Virus record (IMG/VR): IMGVR_UViG_3300033388_004806
Location: 1 to 37,637 of that record
DNA: 37,637 bases
Direction: 5' to 3' (one strand)
Source of the DNA: a virus
Positions 8,149 through 17,280 of this stretch are shown here, in pieces. Position 1 is the stretch's first letter. Every line of letters starts with the position of its first letter. The notes under the pieces are model-generated. The model was given only the letters and a program-made list of their open reading frames with translations. It was not told the origin of the DNA and did not search any database. Both the position numbers and the translations under genes were made by a program.

Positions 8149-9064
8149 TGCCTATATCATCCATAATGCTGATATATAGCCTTTCCTGTTCTGGAGTCAC
8201 CCCTTCAGGAACTCCATACCTCTCCTTAACCTCTTCCATCCGAAGTCTATAAGTCTCTTGAAGTTGCTCTCTCCTAAACGTCCGTTCCTTCTCCGCCTCC
8301 ACCTCCTCACGTCCAAGCTCTTCCCTCTTAAATCCCATCTCCTCATCAAACCTCTTCATCATGTCTTCTCTAGTCCTCTCATCTAACTCTTGTCCCCTCA
8401 ACTTCAACTCATAATCCTGTCTAGCCTTAACACGAGCCATCTTGAGCTTCTCATTTTCCGTTTGAAGAGTATTGATCTCAGCCCTCTGCTCAGGCGTAAG
8501 GATAGTAAACTCACTAGGATCTAACCTATCTCCAGCCAAAGCCCTAGCCATAGCCTTCTGATATGCCTGTGCCTGCGAGAGCTTCTGCACCTGTCCACCA
8601 AGTTGGGCTTGCCACCTGTCCTGGAATTGTCCCATAGCTGCTTTGCCTATACCTCCTAAGACATAAGCCAGACGATTCCAGTCAACACCAGGCCCTTCAC
8701 CAGGAGCCTCAACACCAGCTTCATGCCTACCACCTTCCATTTCTGGAATAGCAGCAGGAACGCCTCCACCTTTACCCATTACTCCAGGTTCAAAAGGCTC
8801 AAATCTAGGTGTTCCTCCTCCTAAAGGCATAAAGTTAGGTACAGCTCTCCCTCTCACTCCAGGCATAAAGTCGAATGGTTTTCTAGTATCTCCAGCCATC
8901 CTTTGCTCTACAACCTTATTAACTTGAGGAGCCCTTGTTACACCAGGATAAGGAGGCCTTATAGGTGAGATTCCAGGTCTAGCGGGCGGAGGAAACGCCT
9001 CTGGTTTCCTTTTCTTCTTCCTAGGTTGTCCATACGTAAAGTACATTCCATGATATTTAGGCAT
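8093..9064 (-). CDS. Proline/glycine-rich and coiled-coil virion protein, ejection-type
   Basis: This 323-residue protein has GGAG at proper spacing before ATG 9064. Residues 1-125 are disordered and rich in Pro, Gly and Arg (RKKKRKPEAFPPPARPG). Residues about 135-160 contain a Gly/Ala helix. Residues about 195-295 form a long charged coiled coil (EELGREEVEAEKERTFRREQ). The layout resembles internal virion proteins of short-tailed phages that sit inside the capsid above the portal. It lies between the Ala-rich 1127-residue protein and the 1099-residue protein, giving a set of three large internal-type proteins. The 23-bp palindrome at 9077-9099 sits just upstream of its ribosome binding site, so it begins the last late module. 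No enzymatic motif seen. Confidence 0.65.
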   Translation of the reverse strand: MPKYHGMYFTYGQPRKKKRKPEAFPPPARPGISPIRPPYPGVTRAPQVNKVVEQRMAGDTRKPFDFMPGVRGRAVPNFMPLGGGTPRFEPFEPGVMGKGGGVPAAIPEMEGGRHEAGVEAPGEGPGVDWNRLAYVLGGIGKAAMGQFQDRWQAQLGGQVQKLSQAQAYQKAMARALAGDRLDPSEFTILTPEQRAEINTLQTENEKLKMARVKARQDYELKLRGQELDERTREDMMKRFDEEMGFKREELGREEVEAEKERTFRREQLQETYRLRMEEVKERYGVPEGVTPEQERLYISIMDDIGNEAESWGWRIPEDIYRTY

Positions 9065-9076
9065 AATATCTCCATT

Positions 9077-9099
9077 CTGTATAACATTTTGTTACGCAG
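9077..9099 (+). repeat. 23-bp interrupted palindrome, copy 2
   Basis: Left arm CTGTATAACA, centre TTT, right arm TGTTACGCAG. It lies between the stop of the 1127-residue gene (9102) and the ribosome binding site of the 323-residue gene, 12 nt from the ATG. Confidence 0.9.
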
Positions 9100-9101
9100 T
9101 T

Positions 9102-12100
9102 TTAATTTGCACCAGCCGCCGTGCCTGCAAGAGCGCCTGCAACCCCTCCAATAACTGACCCAACTCCAGGAGCTATAGCAGTTCCCAGTTGCATACCTTG
9201 AGCAGCTCCACTAAACGCTCCACCTATCATGCTCTGAGTCTTGCTAGGCTTGTTAGGCCCCTGTATAACAGAACCAGTTACTGAACTCAACACATTACCA
9301 CCCATCTGAAATAAGTCCATATCCCACACAGCCGCTCTTGAATCGTACTCAAGGTTCTTCTCGTCCTCTTCACCTCTTGCTATAATTATAGCCTTCTGTA
9401 ATTCAGCAAGGAGTAAGGTAGCCGCCCTATGTGACTCAATCTCAAGGGAGCTCATATTCTGCAGTAGGGTTGTATGTGTATTAACGAACATCTGTTTCTC
9501 CCTCTTCTCCTCGAGCCTAGATTCTATCGTTCCTCTAAAGTGGTCGTTGAGTGTACTACCTGCTGCCTGAATATGGCCGAGGAAATCCCTGTTAAACACA
9601 TCGAGTTCTTTATCAGCAATTCTAGAGAAGACCTCCAATTTAGCGGCGAGCATATCCTTAAAGGCAGCCATCTTACCTTTGCCCATATTGCTAAAGACAT
9701 TAGCATTGTTTCCTTGTTGAGCCAAAATATCTACATATGTCCTGAGATAGGTATTAATTAACTCCTTAGCTTCCATAGTCTTGCTGTTAAACACACCAGC
9801 ACTATTATTTTGCTGGGCTATAAGTTCTGTATATACCCTAAGATACTTATCAACCAACTCTTTTGTTACAGCAGTCTTACTATTTCCAGCCTGGTTAGCC
9901 CCATCAAAGCCTGACTTAAACATATCCATTGAGGCTCTAAGTTGAGAACTAAGATTGCCATCATGAGAACTTACATAGAGCTTCCCTAAGTCTATTGCCA
10001 ACCTTTGTCTTGAATCTGCTAATTCTTTAATCATATTCCCTTGGAGGTTTCCAAAGTTAGCGGCCGACCCCATTCCAGCGTTGAATATTCCAGCTTCTGT
10101 GTCTATATAAGTTGTAAGCACCTGGGCATAGATTTCCATCTGCATCTTGCTTAAGCTATTAACCATAGACTGTCTAAGACCTACAGATGCCTGTATCATT
10201 CTGCTTTGCACATCTGAGAGTTGAGTCTCGGCATTCATTACATTGCCATAGATGCCTTCATACAATCTAGTCTCCAGCCCCATAACGGCCTTTGCATCTT
10301 CACTGTATATAGCCATCATATCTTTGCACATACCTACATATTCTACAAAGCCTCTCATATAAGATTCTATATATTGTGTAAGAGAGGTAACAAACATGCC
10401 TGTGATTGTGTTGGTACTATTGTTAGCTATACTAATCATATGACTCTGTTGAGCAGCATAGGTTTCCAGATAACTATTCATCACGTTCTTAAAGGTGTCA
10501 ACATAGATAGGGAAGGCATCAATATAGAGCTTAGTCTCTAGCTCTGCCTGATAGTCCAGAACCTTACCTTCAAACTCCGACTCCTGTAAGGCCATGCCTA
10601 TAATAAAGGCTGAACTATTAACAGCATTAACATCAGACATACCTCCAGCAAATCTATTAACAGACCTAAGATGTTCTGTCAATGCCCTTCGCCTGTATGA
10701 TGCAACTGCCTTAGCGATAGGAGCACTCTCAATTATTTCCTCTGCTGCACTTATAGCCATAGATATAGCAGTTTGTGCACCGGTCAAAGCGTCTTGCAGG
10801 GATGCCTGGATAAGAGAAGACACCTCTGGGGTAGCTCCATCCATTATATCTAGCATGGCCTCCTTAGCACTAGTTCTAATAGAAGACTCTGCACTTGTAG
10901 CATCTGTGAGAGCTCTTGTTCTGGCAGTATCTACTGCCCCATCCATAGTAAGCCCAGCCGAAGCCAGTGCCTTATCGTCAATAGTATCTGCATTAGCCCA
11001 ACCTTTAGCCAACTCTGCAGTAGAAAGAGCATCAGCGTGAGTTACCGCATCGCCTGCTGAGGCTTCTACAGCCTCCTGGGAATTGACCCTAGCAACTACA
11101 TCTGCTTTACTATCAAACGCTTCCGTTGTAGAAACAACACCTGCGCTTATGCTATCCATAGCAGACTCAGCATCATCCTCAGCATCGTCATAGATATTAT
11201 CGGACTGAGTCTCAGCAAGAGCGCCTGTTGTTCCTACCTTTGTATTAATATCACTTATTACATTATCACTCTCACTGCTGGCCCGAACAGCAGCATTTTG
11301 CACACGAGCTAGAACTTTCTCATCTGCCTTTACACCGACACTATCTAACACATCCTCGTTAGTCTTCATAGCAGAACTAGCTGCATCTGCAAGGGTAGCT
11401 ATCCCAGTCTTGCCATCGGCCTCGGCATCGGTGTATATAGTATCACTGGCAATTTCAGCCAGGGCTTCGTTTGCAAGTATTTCAGTATTCACTTTATCTA
11501 TCATGGCACTTGCAGCATCTAAAGAGTCCCTAGCCGCCTGTGTCGCACTAGAAGAGGCATCGTTCTGTGCTTGGTTAGACATAAAGGACATGGAGGTACC
11601 CAAGCTGTCATCATCCTCAACCATATCCTCTGCCTCTGCAATAGCCTTATCTACAGCATCCCCAAAGACATCACTAACGTCCGCCTGGGCATCTAATTCA
11701 AGAGAACCAAAAGCAGTTCTAGAATCTGCCATTCCCTCAGTAGCAGCAATCCTACCAGCAGTAGCTATACCTGCAAAGTCCTCAGCTGCTTTAGCCGCTG
11801 CATCTCCAAAGACATCTTCCACATCTGCCTGTGTATCAGTCTCAGTTAGACCGAAAGCAGTCCTGGCGTCGGTCATACCTAGTGTAGCTCCATCCCTTTC
11901 GTCACTTACCAGCAATGAGGAGCGGATATCTGCCTCTGCTTCGGCTGTAGCAAGAGCAGCAGACGCTTTAGCTCCAGCACGAGTTACCACACTATCCATC
12001 AGGTTCTCACCATCTAGCTTGGCGGTAGAATAAGCCTGTGTAGCAAGCTGTAGTGCTCTAGCTAAAGAGTCTCCAATGACGCCTGTAAAGATAGCATCAA

Positions 12101-12485
12101 CATCTAGTTCAGGCACCTGCCCAGTCTGCTCCGCCTGGGCTAAATCTAAGAAAGATCCCCAGTCACTATCCGAGTCAATATCATCAACCTTAGTCATAAA
12201 GTCATCAAAACTCTCACTCATCTCATCCAGTGCATCACCTGGGTTATAAGCGGAAACTCCCTCAAAAGGATTGCCTCCTACTCCAGTCAAACCCTTATCA
12301 TGTATAAACCTAAGCACTGATGGATAGTCGTCATAAGCTCCACCTCTATGATAAACATCATCAGCAGCAAGGCCATCCCACGTTAGAGGAGCTGCATCAA
12401 CCGTATAGCCACCGAGTATCAAGGCATGAGTATCCATCTGATAATCAGCCGTGCCCTGTGCAGTTCCACCACCTGAACCAGCCAT
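9102..12485 (-). CDS. Alanine-rich helical internal virion (ejection) protein with internal repeats
   Basis: I start this at ATG 12485 because AGGAGGT precedes it. The longer frame to 12524 would need a TTG without a Shine-Dalgarno. The product has 1127 residues, is very Ala/Asp/Ser-rich and almost wholly helical. Two copies of a roughly 35-residue unit with RTAFG and ADVxDVFGDA occur at about 203-282. A second pair of related units (SDTIYTDAEAD, SDNIYDDAEDD) lies further on. Two 32-residue units beginning KELVDKYLRVYTELIAQQ and KELINTYLRTYVDILAQQ lie at 875-906 and 907-938. The last ~42 residues are a Gly/Ala-rich, GxxxG-like hydrophobic segment typical of phage proteins that enter or cross a membrane. 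Context (after nozzle, before two more internal-type proteins) supports a DNA-ejection role. A tape measure is less likely because no long-tail genes are present. Confidence 0.7.
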   Translation of the reverse strand: MAGSGGGTAQGTADYQMDTHALILGGYTVDAAPLTWDGLAADDVYHRGGAYDDYPSVLRFIHDKGLTGVGGNPFEGVSAYNPGDALDEMSESFDDFMTKVDDIDSDSDWGSFLDLAQAEQTGQVPELDVDAIFTGVIGDSLARALQLATQAYSTAKLDGENLMDSVVTRAGAKASAALATAEAEADIRSSLLVSDERDGATLGMTDARTAFGLTETDTQADVEDVFGDAAAKAAEDFAGIATAGRIAATEGMADSRTAFGSLELDAQADVSDVFGDAVDKAIAEAEDMVEDDDSLGTSMSFMSNQAQNDASSSATQAARDSLDAASAMIDKVNTEILANEALAEIASDTIYTDAEADGKTGIATLADAASSAMKTNEDVLDSVGVKADEKVLARVQNAAVRASSESDNVISDINTKVGTTGALAETQSDNIYDDAEDDAESAMDSISAGVVSTTEAFDSKADVVARVNSQEAVEASAGDAVTHADALSTAELAKGWANADTIDDKALASAGLTMDGAVDTARTRALTDATSAESSIRTSAKEAMLDIMDGATPEVSSLIQASLQDALTGAQTAISMAISAAEEIIESAPIAKAVASYRRRALTEHLRSVNRFAGGMSDVNAVNSSAFIIGMALQESEFEGKVLDYQAELETKLYIDAFPIYVDTFKNVMNSYLETYAAQQSHMISIANNSTNTITGMFVTSLTQYIESYMRGFVEYVGMCKDMMAIYSEDAKAVMGLETRLYEGIYGNVMNAETQLSDVQSRMIQASVGLRQSMVNSLSKMQMEIYAQVLTTYIDTEAGIFNAGMGSAANFGNLQGNMIKELADSRQRLAIDLGKLYVSSHDGNLSSQLRASMDMFKSGFDGANQAGNSKTAVTKELVDKYLRVYTELIAQQNNSAGVFNSKTMEAKELINTYLRTYVDILAQQGNNANVFSNMGKGKMAAFKDMLAAKLEVFSRIADKELDVFNRDFLGHIQAAGSTLNDHFRGTIESRLEEKREKQMFVNTHTTLLQNMSSLEIESHRAATLLLAELQKAIIIARGEEDEKNLEYDSRAAVWDMDLFQMGGNVLSSVTGSVIQGPNKPSKTQSMIGGAFSGAAQGMQLGTAIAPGVGSVIGGVAGALAGTAAGAN

Positions 12486-12486
12486 A

Positions 12487-12648
12487 TTATACCTCCTCTG
12501 ACTCTCCTTCAGAGCTTGCACCAACTATAGAGGGCAGCTCGATTTCTAAAGATCTTCTACCAACGGTTATGCTCAGGTACTTGTCGTTAATACTCACATG
12601 AGCATCCGGCTCGAAAAAACTGTTAATCTTGTCCAGTAAGTCTTTCAT
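12487..12648 (-). CDS. 53-residue acidic protein, short gene
   Basis: A short ORF from ATG 12648 to TAA 12487-12489 encodes MKDLLDKINSFFEPDAHV and onward to an acidic tail GESEEV. AAGGAGG sits just upstream of the ATG. The last codons contain the GAGGAGGT that serves the next gene, and the stop is 1 nt from that gene's start. It fills the gap between the GNAT-like gene and the Ala-rich internal protein. The strong ribosome binding site and exact fit between neighbours support a real gene. It looks like one amphipathic helix followed by a beta-hairpin (YLSITVGRRSLEIELP). Function unknown. Confidence 0.75.
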   Translation of the reverse strand: MKDLLDKINSFFEPDAHVSINDKYLSITVGRRSLEIELPSIVGASSEGESEEV

Positions 12649-12663
12649 GTTATACCTCCTTAG

Positions 12664-13104
12664 TTAAACCTCCCAACCTACAAGCGTAACAGATGTATCC
12701 GCCCCCAAGTCTTTAGCAATAGTTAATATTCTTTTCACCTGTGTATAAGCTACCACCTTATAACATCCATTACCTTTAGCATATGCTGTTATTGTATTAA
12801 TAGCACTTCTCCATAAAGGCTCCGGCACAAAGCGATAACCAGACAGGCTATATATTAATAAGTTTTTAGTTCTAGTTGTTTCCTCAATAGTCAAAGTAGT
12901 TACAGCCATTGCATAAACTTCTTTAGCCTTCTCACCTTCTCCCATCAATACCCACACCTGACTTGTACCTTTAAGGACACTCTCCAATACATTGTTAAGG
13001 GACTCCTCCGAGACTTCCATCTGAGGGGAAAGTGTATATATTAAGTGCGCCTTTATATCAGACCAATACCTAGTGGCCTGGTCACTTGTTAGCCGTATCA
13101 GCAC
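12664..13104 (-). CDS. GNAT-fold-like small virion-associated protein
   Basis: This 146-residue protein starts at GTG 13104 with GAGGGGG at normal spacing, overlapping the nozzle gene by 23 bp. The pattern is a beta-sheet with V/L-rich strands (VWVLMGEGEKAKEVYAMAV), a central strand, and a C-terminal segment with CYKVVAYTQ followed by ILTIAKDLGAD and a final strand. It resembles the GCN5-like acetyltransferase fold used by small proteins near tail or internal genes in T7-like phages (T7 gp13 neighbourhood). The acetyl-CoA loop Q/RxxGxG/A is not clearly present, so enzymatic activity is doubtful. Context suggests an assembly or core protein. The fold assignment is by eye and moderate. Confidence 0.5.
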   Translation of the reverse strand: MLIRLTSDQATRYWSDIKAHLIYTLSPQMEVSEESLNNVLESVLKGTSQVWVLMGEGEKAKEVYAMAVTTLTIEETTRTKNLLIYSLSGYRFVPEPLWRSAINTITAYAKGNGCYKVVAYTQVKRILTIAKDLGADTSVTLVGWEV

Positions 13105-14668
13105 GTAGCCCCCTCACGGTTCTTTTGCCAGATGCCTGCCATCTTATATTTGCGTAATCAAGTTTCATATCTGCATACCTACTGCACTTTATAGCCAATC
13201 TAAATTCAATAGCCGTCGCTTGAACCCGAGCATAGCCCATATCATTTACAAGAACCCATGTAGAGCGAGTCCAACTTGCATCTTTATTATATCTATAATC
13301 CACTGCTACATGAGTAGTCGTAGGCGTATCAGCATCATAGTAGACTTCTATTCCAAGCTCTACAGTCGTAATAGTCTTGAGGTCTCTATACCCAAAGTCA
13401 ATAACGTCGGTTACAATTATAGGAATTGTACTTGCATCGGTATCAAATACCCCAAGCAGTGAACCTTCAAGAGGGAAAGCGCTGGTCACCTGCTGAGGAC
13501 TTTGACCTAAACCTTTCTCCGTTAGAATATAGGAAAGGATATTATTGCTGCTATCTTCCCCACTAATAATAAACTCGTTCTCGCTCTGATTGTAAGTAAT
13601 TACAACAGTCTGATCTACAATATCATCAAAGAACTCCTCATAGCCTAGTTTGCGCAAACTGAGGTCGCTCGCACTAATCCTCCATAAAACCCCAGATGTA
13701 TCCATGAATAAGTGGGTAGCTTCATCTCCTCCAACACAACCCCGTCCCGCGATACCAAAGGGTGCAAGCTTACGAAGTCCGAAAGTAGGATATGGGTTTG
13801 TAACACTAGGCAAGTATGCAATACCATCTTCTCCATAAGCCATAAATCCATTTCCCAAAGGTTTAACTATATAAACAGTTCCCTGCCAAGGCATAGGCAT
13901 AAAGCCTGCCTCATTACGTCTCCATAAGTCTAGGAACATTCCATCATCTACAGCCCTAACGTCTTCCTGTATGACACCTTCAACTGCTAATTTAGGTAAA
14001 AACAGATTAAGAATATCGCCCCCACCAATGGTAGTCCACATAACGAAGTTGCTATTAACATCGTCTAAGGCTGTATCTACAGCGAATGGCATTCTTCCTA
14101 ACCACTCATCCCATATAGATTCCCAGTCAGAACTGAAATAGGTAGCAGGATTAAAGCCTGCCATTATTAATCTACCGTGAAACTCACAACCAGTCTGAAC
14201 AGCAATAGCGTTCTGCACAAAGACCTGGTTCGTTTCTCCAAACATGCCTTCCTTATTAGTCTTAACAACTACACTAGTCCCATTGAATAGCATCCAAGAG
14301 TCGTAGAAATCTGCCATCTGCCAGACATCGGAACCTGTTATAGACTTAGCCGTTGGAGGGTCATTCAAGTCATATGTGGTTATAGCACTACTCAATGTCC
14401 AATTAGGACTTGCCTCTGTAACCGTTTTGAGAGAGGTAGCAGTCGCTAATAATGTCACTTCATTGCCCCTTATTATCTGGGCAAACGGCCATGTGCTAAA
14501 CTGCTCGTCAGTAAAAGGGTTAACCACAGTCTCACATGGTCTTAATCCCCATTCCTCAGGCTTTAGAAACTTGCATTGGGTTAGATACTTTGACCCTCTA
14601 CCGTGCCTACTGTTGGGTCTCAAGCCATTAACTAACGTTTCCCGTATCGGTAGTTGATATTCCTGCAA
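13082..14668 (-). CDS. Tail nozzle / tail tubular protein candidate
   Basis: This 528-residue protein starts at TTG 14668; GGGAG 6 nt upstream favours that start over any ATG. The chain is beta-rich with repeated strands and Trp-Asp clusters, for example VWQMADFYDSWMLFNG and DWESIWDEWLGRMPF. It includes blade-like units (GNGFMAYGEDGIAYLPS, ATHLFMDTSGVLWRI), as in beta-propeller nozzle proteins such as T7 gp12 or P22 gp10. It follows the adaptor gene with two very small genes between and precedes the ejection proteins, the expected order in short-tailed phages. No signal peptide. The assignment rests on size, composition and gene order; sequence identity to a named family was not tested. Confidence 0.65.
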   Translation of the reverse strand: MQEYQLPIRETLVNGLRPNSRHGRGSKYLTQCKFLKPEEWGLRPCETVVNPFTDEQFSTWPFAQIIRGNEVTLLATATSLKTVTEASPNWTLSSAITTYDLNDPPTAKSITGSDVWQMADFYDSWMLFNGTSVVVKTNKEGMFGETNQVFVQNAIAVQTGCEFHGRLIMAGFNPATYFSSDWESIWDEWLGRMPFAVDTALDDVNSNFVMWTTIGGGDILNLFLPKLAVEGVIQEDVRAVDDGMFLDLWRRNEAGFMPMPWQGTVYIVKPLGNGFMAYGEDGIAYLPSVTNPYPTFGLRKLAPFGIAGRGCVGGDEATHLFMDTSGVLWRISASDLSLRKLGYEEFFDDIVDQTVVITYNQSENEFIISGEDSSNNILSYILTEKGLGQSPQQVTSAFPLEGSLLGVFDTDASTIPIIVTDVIDFGYRDLKTITTVELGIEVYYDADTPTTTHVAVDYRYNKDASWTRSTWVLVNDMGYARVQATAIEFRLAIKCSRYADMKLDYANIRWQASGKRTVRGLRADTANK

Positions 14669-14864
14669 TCTCTACTCCCAGTTTTGCAAACGCCGGAGGG
14701 ACAATTCCTTCTCTTTCTAATCTCTCTTTGCGTTGCTTTTCCTTTTTCTTAGCTATCTTCTTACGACGGTCGAATATCTTTTGAGCATCAGCTTCTCGTT
14801 GTCTTCTAACCCTATTATCACGATAGGGTCTACGTACAAACTTGGTTGGTCTATTCCTATTCAT
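14628..14864 (-). CDS. Small highly basic protein
   Basis: This 78-residue protein has an N-terminal half dominated by Arg and Lys (RRKKIAKKKEKQRKERLE) that would form a charged helix, and a short Gly/Ala/Thr-rich tail. It overlaps the preceding 57-residue gene by 8 bp and the nozzle gene by 41 bp. A Shine-Dalgarno AGGAGAG lies in the tail of the preceding gene. Such basic proteins among head-tail genes can bind DNA or neutralise charge at the portal vertex, but nothing specific is visible. Function unknown. Confidence 0.6.
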   Translation of the reverse strand: MNRNRPTKFVRRPYRDNRVRRQREADAQKIFDRRKKIAKKKEKQRKERLEREGIVPPAFAKLGVEIAGISTTDTGNVS

Positions 14865-15030
14865 AACACTCTCCTGTTACTTCAAGTATCTCATCTATTA
14901 AACCTTCCTTCTCATCTTCAGTCAGCGGGACATTCTCGAGAAGCACTCCCCAACCATCATTGAATACCTCAAAGTTGTCCGGGGCTATACCATAAGATAG
15001 TAGAATGGCATATATTGGTACGAGGTTCAC
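14857..15030 (-). CDS. 57-residue acidic protein with GTG start
   Basis: This frame runs from GTG 15030 to TAG 14857-14859 and encodes a 57-residue product (MNLVPIYAILLSYGIAPDN, then an acidic helix LTEDEKEGLIDEILEVTG). GGAGGG inside the last codons of the adaptor gene is correctly spaced before the GTG. Start and stop mesh with both neighbours (1 bp after the adaptor stop, 8-bp overlap with the basic-protein gene). These points support a translated gene in an otherwise empty 167-bp gap. Its acidic helix is adjacent to a very basic partner gene. Function unknown. Confidence 0.7.
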   Translation of the reverse strand: MNLVPIYAILLSYGIAPDNFEVFNDGWGVLLENVPLTEDEKEGLIDEILEVTGECYE

Positions 15031-15031
15031 C

Positions 15032-15892
15032 TTATCCCTCCATTTGTAATTCTTCAGCTGCTAAACTCTCTACAAGGTCACTATCTATACCTCGCAAAGC
15101 TCTCTTTATAATCCTGTCAAAATCATCATAGCCTTGTGTGTTCCTATAGAACGCTTCTCTATTTCTAAGGCACGCCAAGACCAACAGGTTTGGATAGTTG
15201 ACGCTCCAATAATTTTCATCTGCATTAGCAGCAAGTATTAATGAATGGAACTTTCCGAATACTTTAATCTTACATGACAGATATGAACTATCTTCCACCC
15301 ATGCAGTACCAGCAGTCGTTGTCATAACCGACCAGTAATCAGCATAGTTCTCGCCTGTAATAGGCCTATCATCAGTTGTAGCTGTATGTGCTACAGTGCA
15401 CTTATAGTCCTTGCTATCAGTTCCAAGCACTACATTTGCACCTGTTTCTAACGGTGGCATACACAGAATACCCTTATACTTTATATCAGCACCACTAGAA
15501 TAATTAGAAGGATCTCTATGGATAATATTAGGAGACCAATAAGTAAGAAGTCCAGCAGTTGTATCTCCTTGCTCAGGATAATCAGAAAATAGCTCGTCAA
15601 GATACTTCTTTTCAAGCTGACTTAGATTACCCTCAGTATTAAGAAACCACACCTGCTTAATAGCTACACACTTCTGTATTAGCTCCGTATTGTAGTCATT
15701 AGCAACCCAGGTCTCTTCATACCATCTATCTTCAACATGGCCTGTTTCTAAATCCAAGTCCATACAAGCACCTTCGATAAAGAAGTCAGCACCATTATCT
15801 ACAGACCACTGCTCCTCCTCAGCGGGGGTAGTTGCTAGATCGAAATGCCCCGATAAGTTAACGAATTTTTGTCTAATTTTGCCCAAGTTCAT
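15032..15892 (-). CDS. Head-tail adaptor-type protein
   Basis: I prefer ATG 15892 over ATG 15898, because AGAGGT is directly abutted to the first ATG and is 6 nt from the second. The product has 286 residues. The N-terminus NLGKIRQKFVNLSGHFDL and the following DNGADFFIEGACMDLD segment resemble the helical adaptor proteins placed after the capsid gene in many short-tailed phages. Residues about 155-200 contain TDSKDYKCTVAHTATTDD then RPITGENYADYW, a small beta module common in phage structural proteins. The likely role is a ring joining portal and tail nozzle. Its place between capsid and nozzle genes agrees. Moderate confidence without a search. Confidence 0.65.
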   Translation of the reverse strand: MNLGKIRQKFVNLSGHFDLATTPAEEEQWSVDNGADFFIEGACMDLDLETGHVEDRWYEETWVANDYNTELIQKCVAIKQVWFLNTEGNLSQLEKKYLDELFSDYPEQGDTTAGLLTYWSPNIIHRDPSNYSSGADIKYKGILCMPPLETGANVVLGTDSKDYKCTVAHTATTDDRPITGENYADYWSVMTTTAGTAWVEDSSYLSCKIKVFGKFHSLILAANADENYWSVNYPNLLVLACLRNREAFYRNTQGYDDFDRIIKRALRGIDSDLVESLAAEELQMEG

Positions 15893-15957
15893 ACTCATAC
15901 CTCTTTTATAAAGGCGCAGGCGAACCCACGCCCTTATTCCAAGATGAACGAAACAAA

Positions 15958-17277
15958 CTACACTTCGTTATTTTGACCTATTCCGTTCAAATATCCCCAT
16001 GTTTCAGGGAAACGAACTTCAAAGCCTGCTTCAGTAAGGTATTCCTCCTGCTTACCGTCAACTCCCGTTCCTCCACCCTTCTTATAAGTATTGTCAGGGT
16101 AGAAATCAGTATCGTCTATATAGCGCCATATAAGATTCTTAGGTTCTATAATGACCATACTATAACGGGTAGTTGCCTCATGTGTAAGCAGCGGATGAGT
16201 CTTGAAGGTAACCGTTCCGAATGGAAGTGTCCACTCCAAGATATTACTACCCCAAGTGGTTGTCTTAGGCGTAATGTTAGTCCACCCAACATCCTTAGCA
16301 AGTCTCTGGATTCCTAAAAGGGCTCCAGACCCCACAAAGGCCAGGCGTTCACTCCCACCCATACGGAAGATCTCCTCAAAATGCTCGTCGAGCCACCGCT
16401 CACCTTCCTCTAACCAAGTCTTTCCTGTATAAGTGGTGTCAGTATCAAGCGAATAATCTTGAACTGTACCATACTCTTTAATCCAGGAAATCAGGCCACG
16501 AGTAGCATACTTAGGCTTAGCGTTAGCACCAACTGCTGTACCGCTGGTTGAGTACATTGTACTCCAGAACAAAGACTGCTCAATCTCGATTGTGTGGTCT
16601 TCGAGAGCATCTCTCTTTGCCTCTAAATAGGCGTCAACGGTACGAAGCTTAGTGTTCATTAAGGTTCTCGACAAGTCGAGAGAGTTACGCCAAATCTGCG
16701 TATTGTTCTCAAACTCCGTCGGACATTGAGCGATAGCAGTCGGTCTAGTGCCACCCATAGCGTTAAGGTTACCAATGGTAAGTATAACATCCGCATCGCT
16801 CCAGTCAGTAGAGGTAGTCGTATTATCATCATCCTCCATCATCTTAAGAGCTATTACAGAACTAGCACCGTTTAAGATAACACTAGTAACCTCAGCTGTA
16901 GTATCCACGTTATAATCATTAGCATCTCTAATCATAACCTGTTTACCGGCCACAAACCTCGCTGCATTTGCTGCTGAGACGTTAGCAAACAAAGAGTCGC
17001 CAGCACTTCCAGTTCCACTAGAATAAGCAGTACTCAAACTGCTGTCGAGATACAACCCATCGTTTAACAAGGCCGCTCTTGCAGGCGAAAAGCTTTTAGT
17101 CCACCAGTGAAAGTGTGGAGCATCAACCCTCTCTTTTTTCATAAGAGCGGTTAGTCCAGTGAGTGGAGCCATGCCGTTGGGGTACATTCTCAATACCCCT
17201 GCTCGCCAGGACTCAGGATATTCATTGGTTACAAGGTCTTCAGTAGCCCTCATACCCACAAACCATGTATCAGCCAT
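15958..17277 (-). CDS. Major capsid protein, HK97 fold (SU10/DUF5309-like)
   Basis: This 439-residue protein starts at ATG 17277 with GGAG in the end of the zinc-ribbon gene. The central helix-rich segment CPTEFENNTQIWRNSLDL then LEAKRDALEDHTIEIEQSLFW is typical of SU10-type capsid proteins (DUF5309). So are the later RMGGSERLAFVGSGALLGIQ spine region and the YLTEAGFEVRFPETWGYLNGI C-terminus. There is no obvious prohead protease cleavage site or separate delta domain, which fits the separate scaffold gene at 19894-20826. It is the expected size for a T=7 class capsid subunit. Neighbours are a micro-protein upstream and the adaptor downstream. Confidence 0.88.
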   Translation of the reverse strand: MADTWFVGMRATEDLVTNEYPESWRAGVLRMYPNGMAPLTGLTALMKKERVDAPHFHWWTKSFSPARAALLNDGLYLDSSLSTAYSSGTGSAGDSLFANVSAANAARFVAGKQVMIRDANDYNVDTTAEVTSVILNGASSVIALKMMEDDDNTTTSTDWSDADVILTIGNLNAMGGTRPTAIAQCPTEFENNTQIWRNSLDLSRTLMNTKLRTVDAYLEAKRDALEDHTIEIEQSLFWSTMYSTSGTAVGANAKPKYATRGLISWIKEYGTVQDYSLDTDTTYTGKTWLEEGERWLDEHFEEIFRMGGSERLAFVGSGALLGIQRLAKDVGWTNITPKTTTWGSNILEWTLPFGTVTFKTHPLLTHEATTRYSMVIIEPKNLIWRYIDDTDFYPDNTYKKGGGTGVDGKQEEYLTEAGFEVRFPETWGYLNGIGQNNEV

Positions 17278-17280
17278 AAT

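Noticed and set aside
8093-8154. Possible programmed frameshift joining the 323- and 65-residue frames
   Set aside because: It would need a +1 shift; no slippery site was seen, and the second frame has its own ATG and is closed by TAG two codons earlier.
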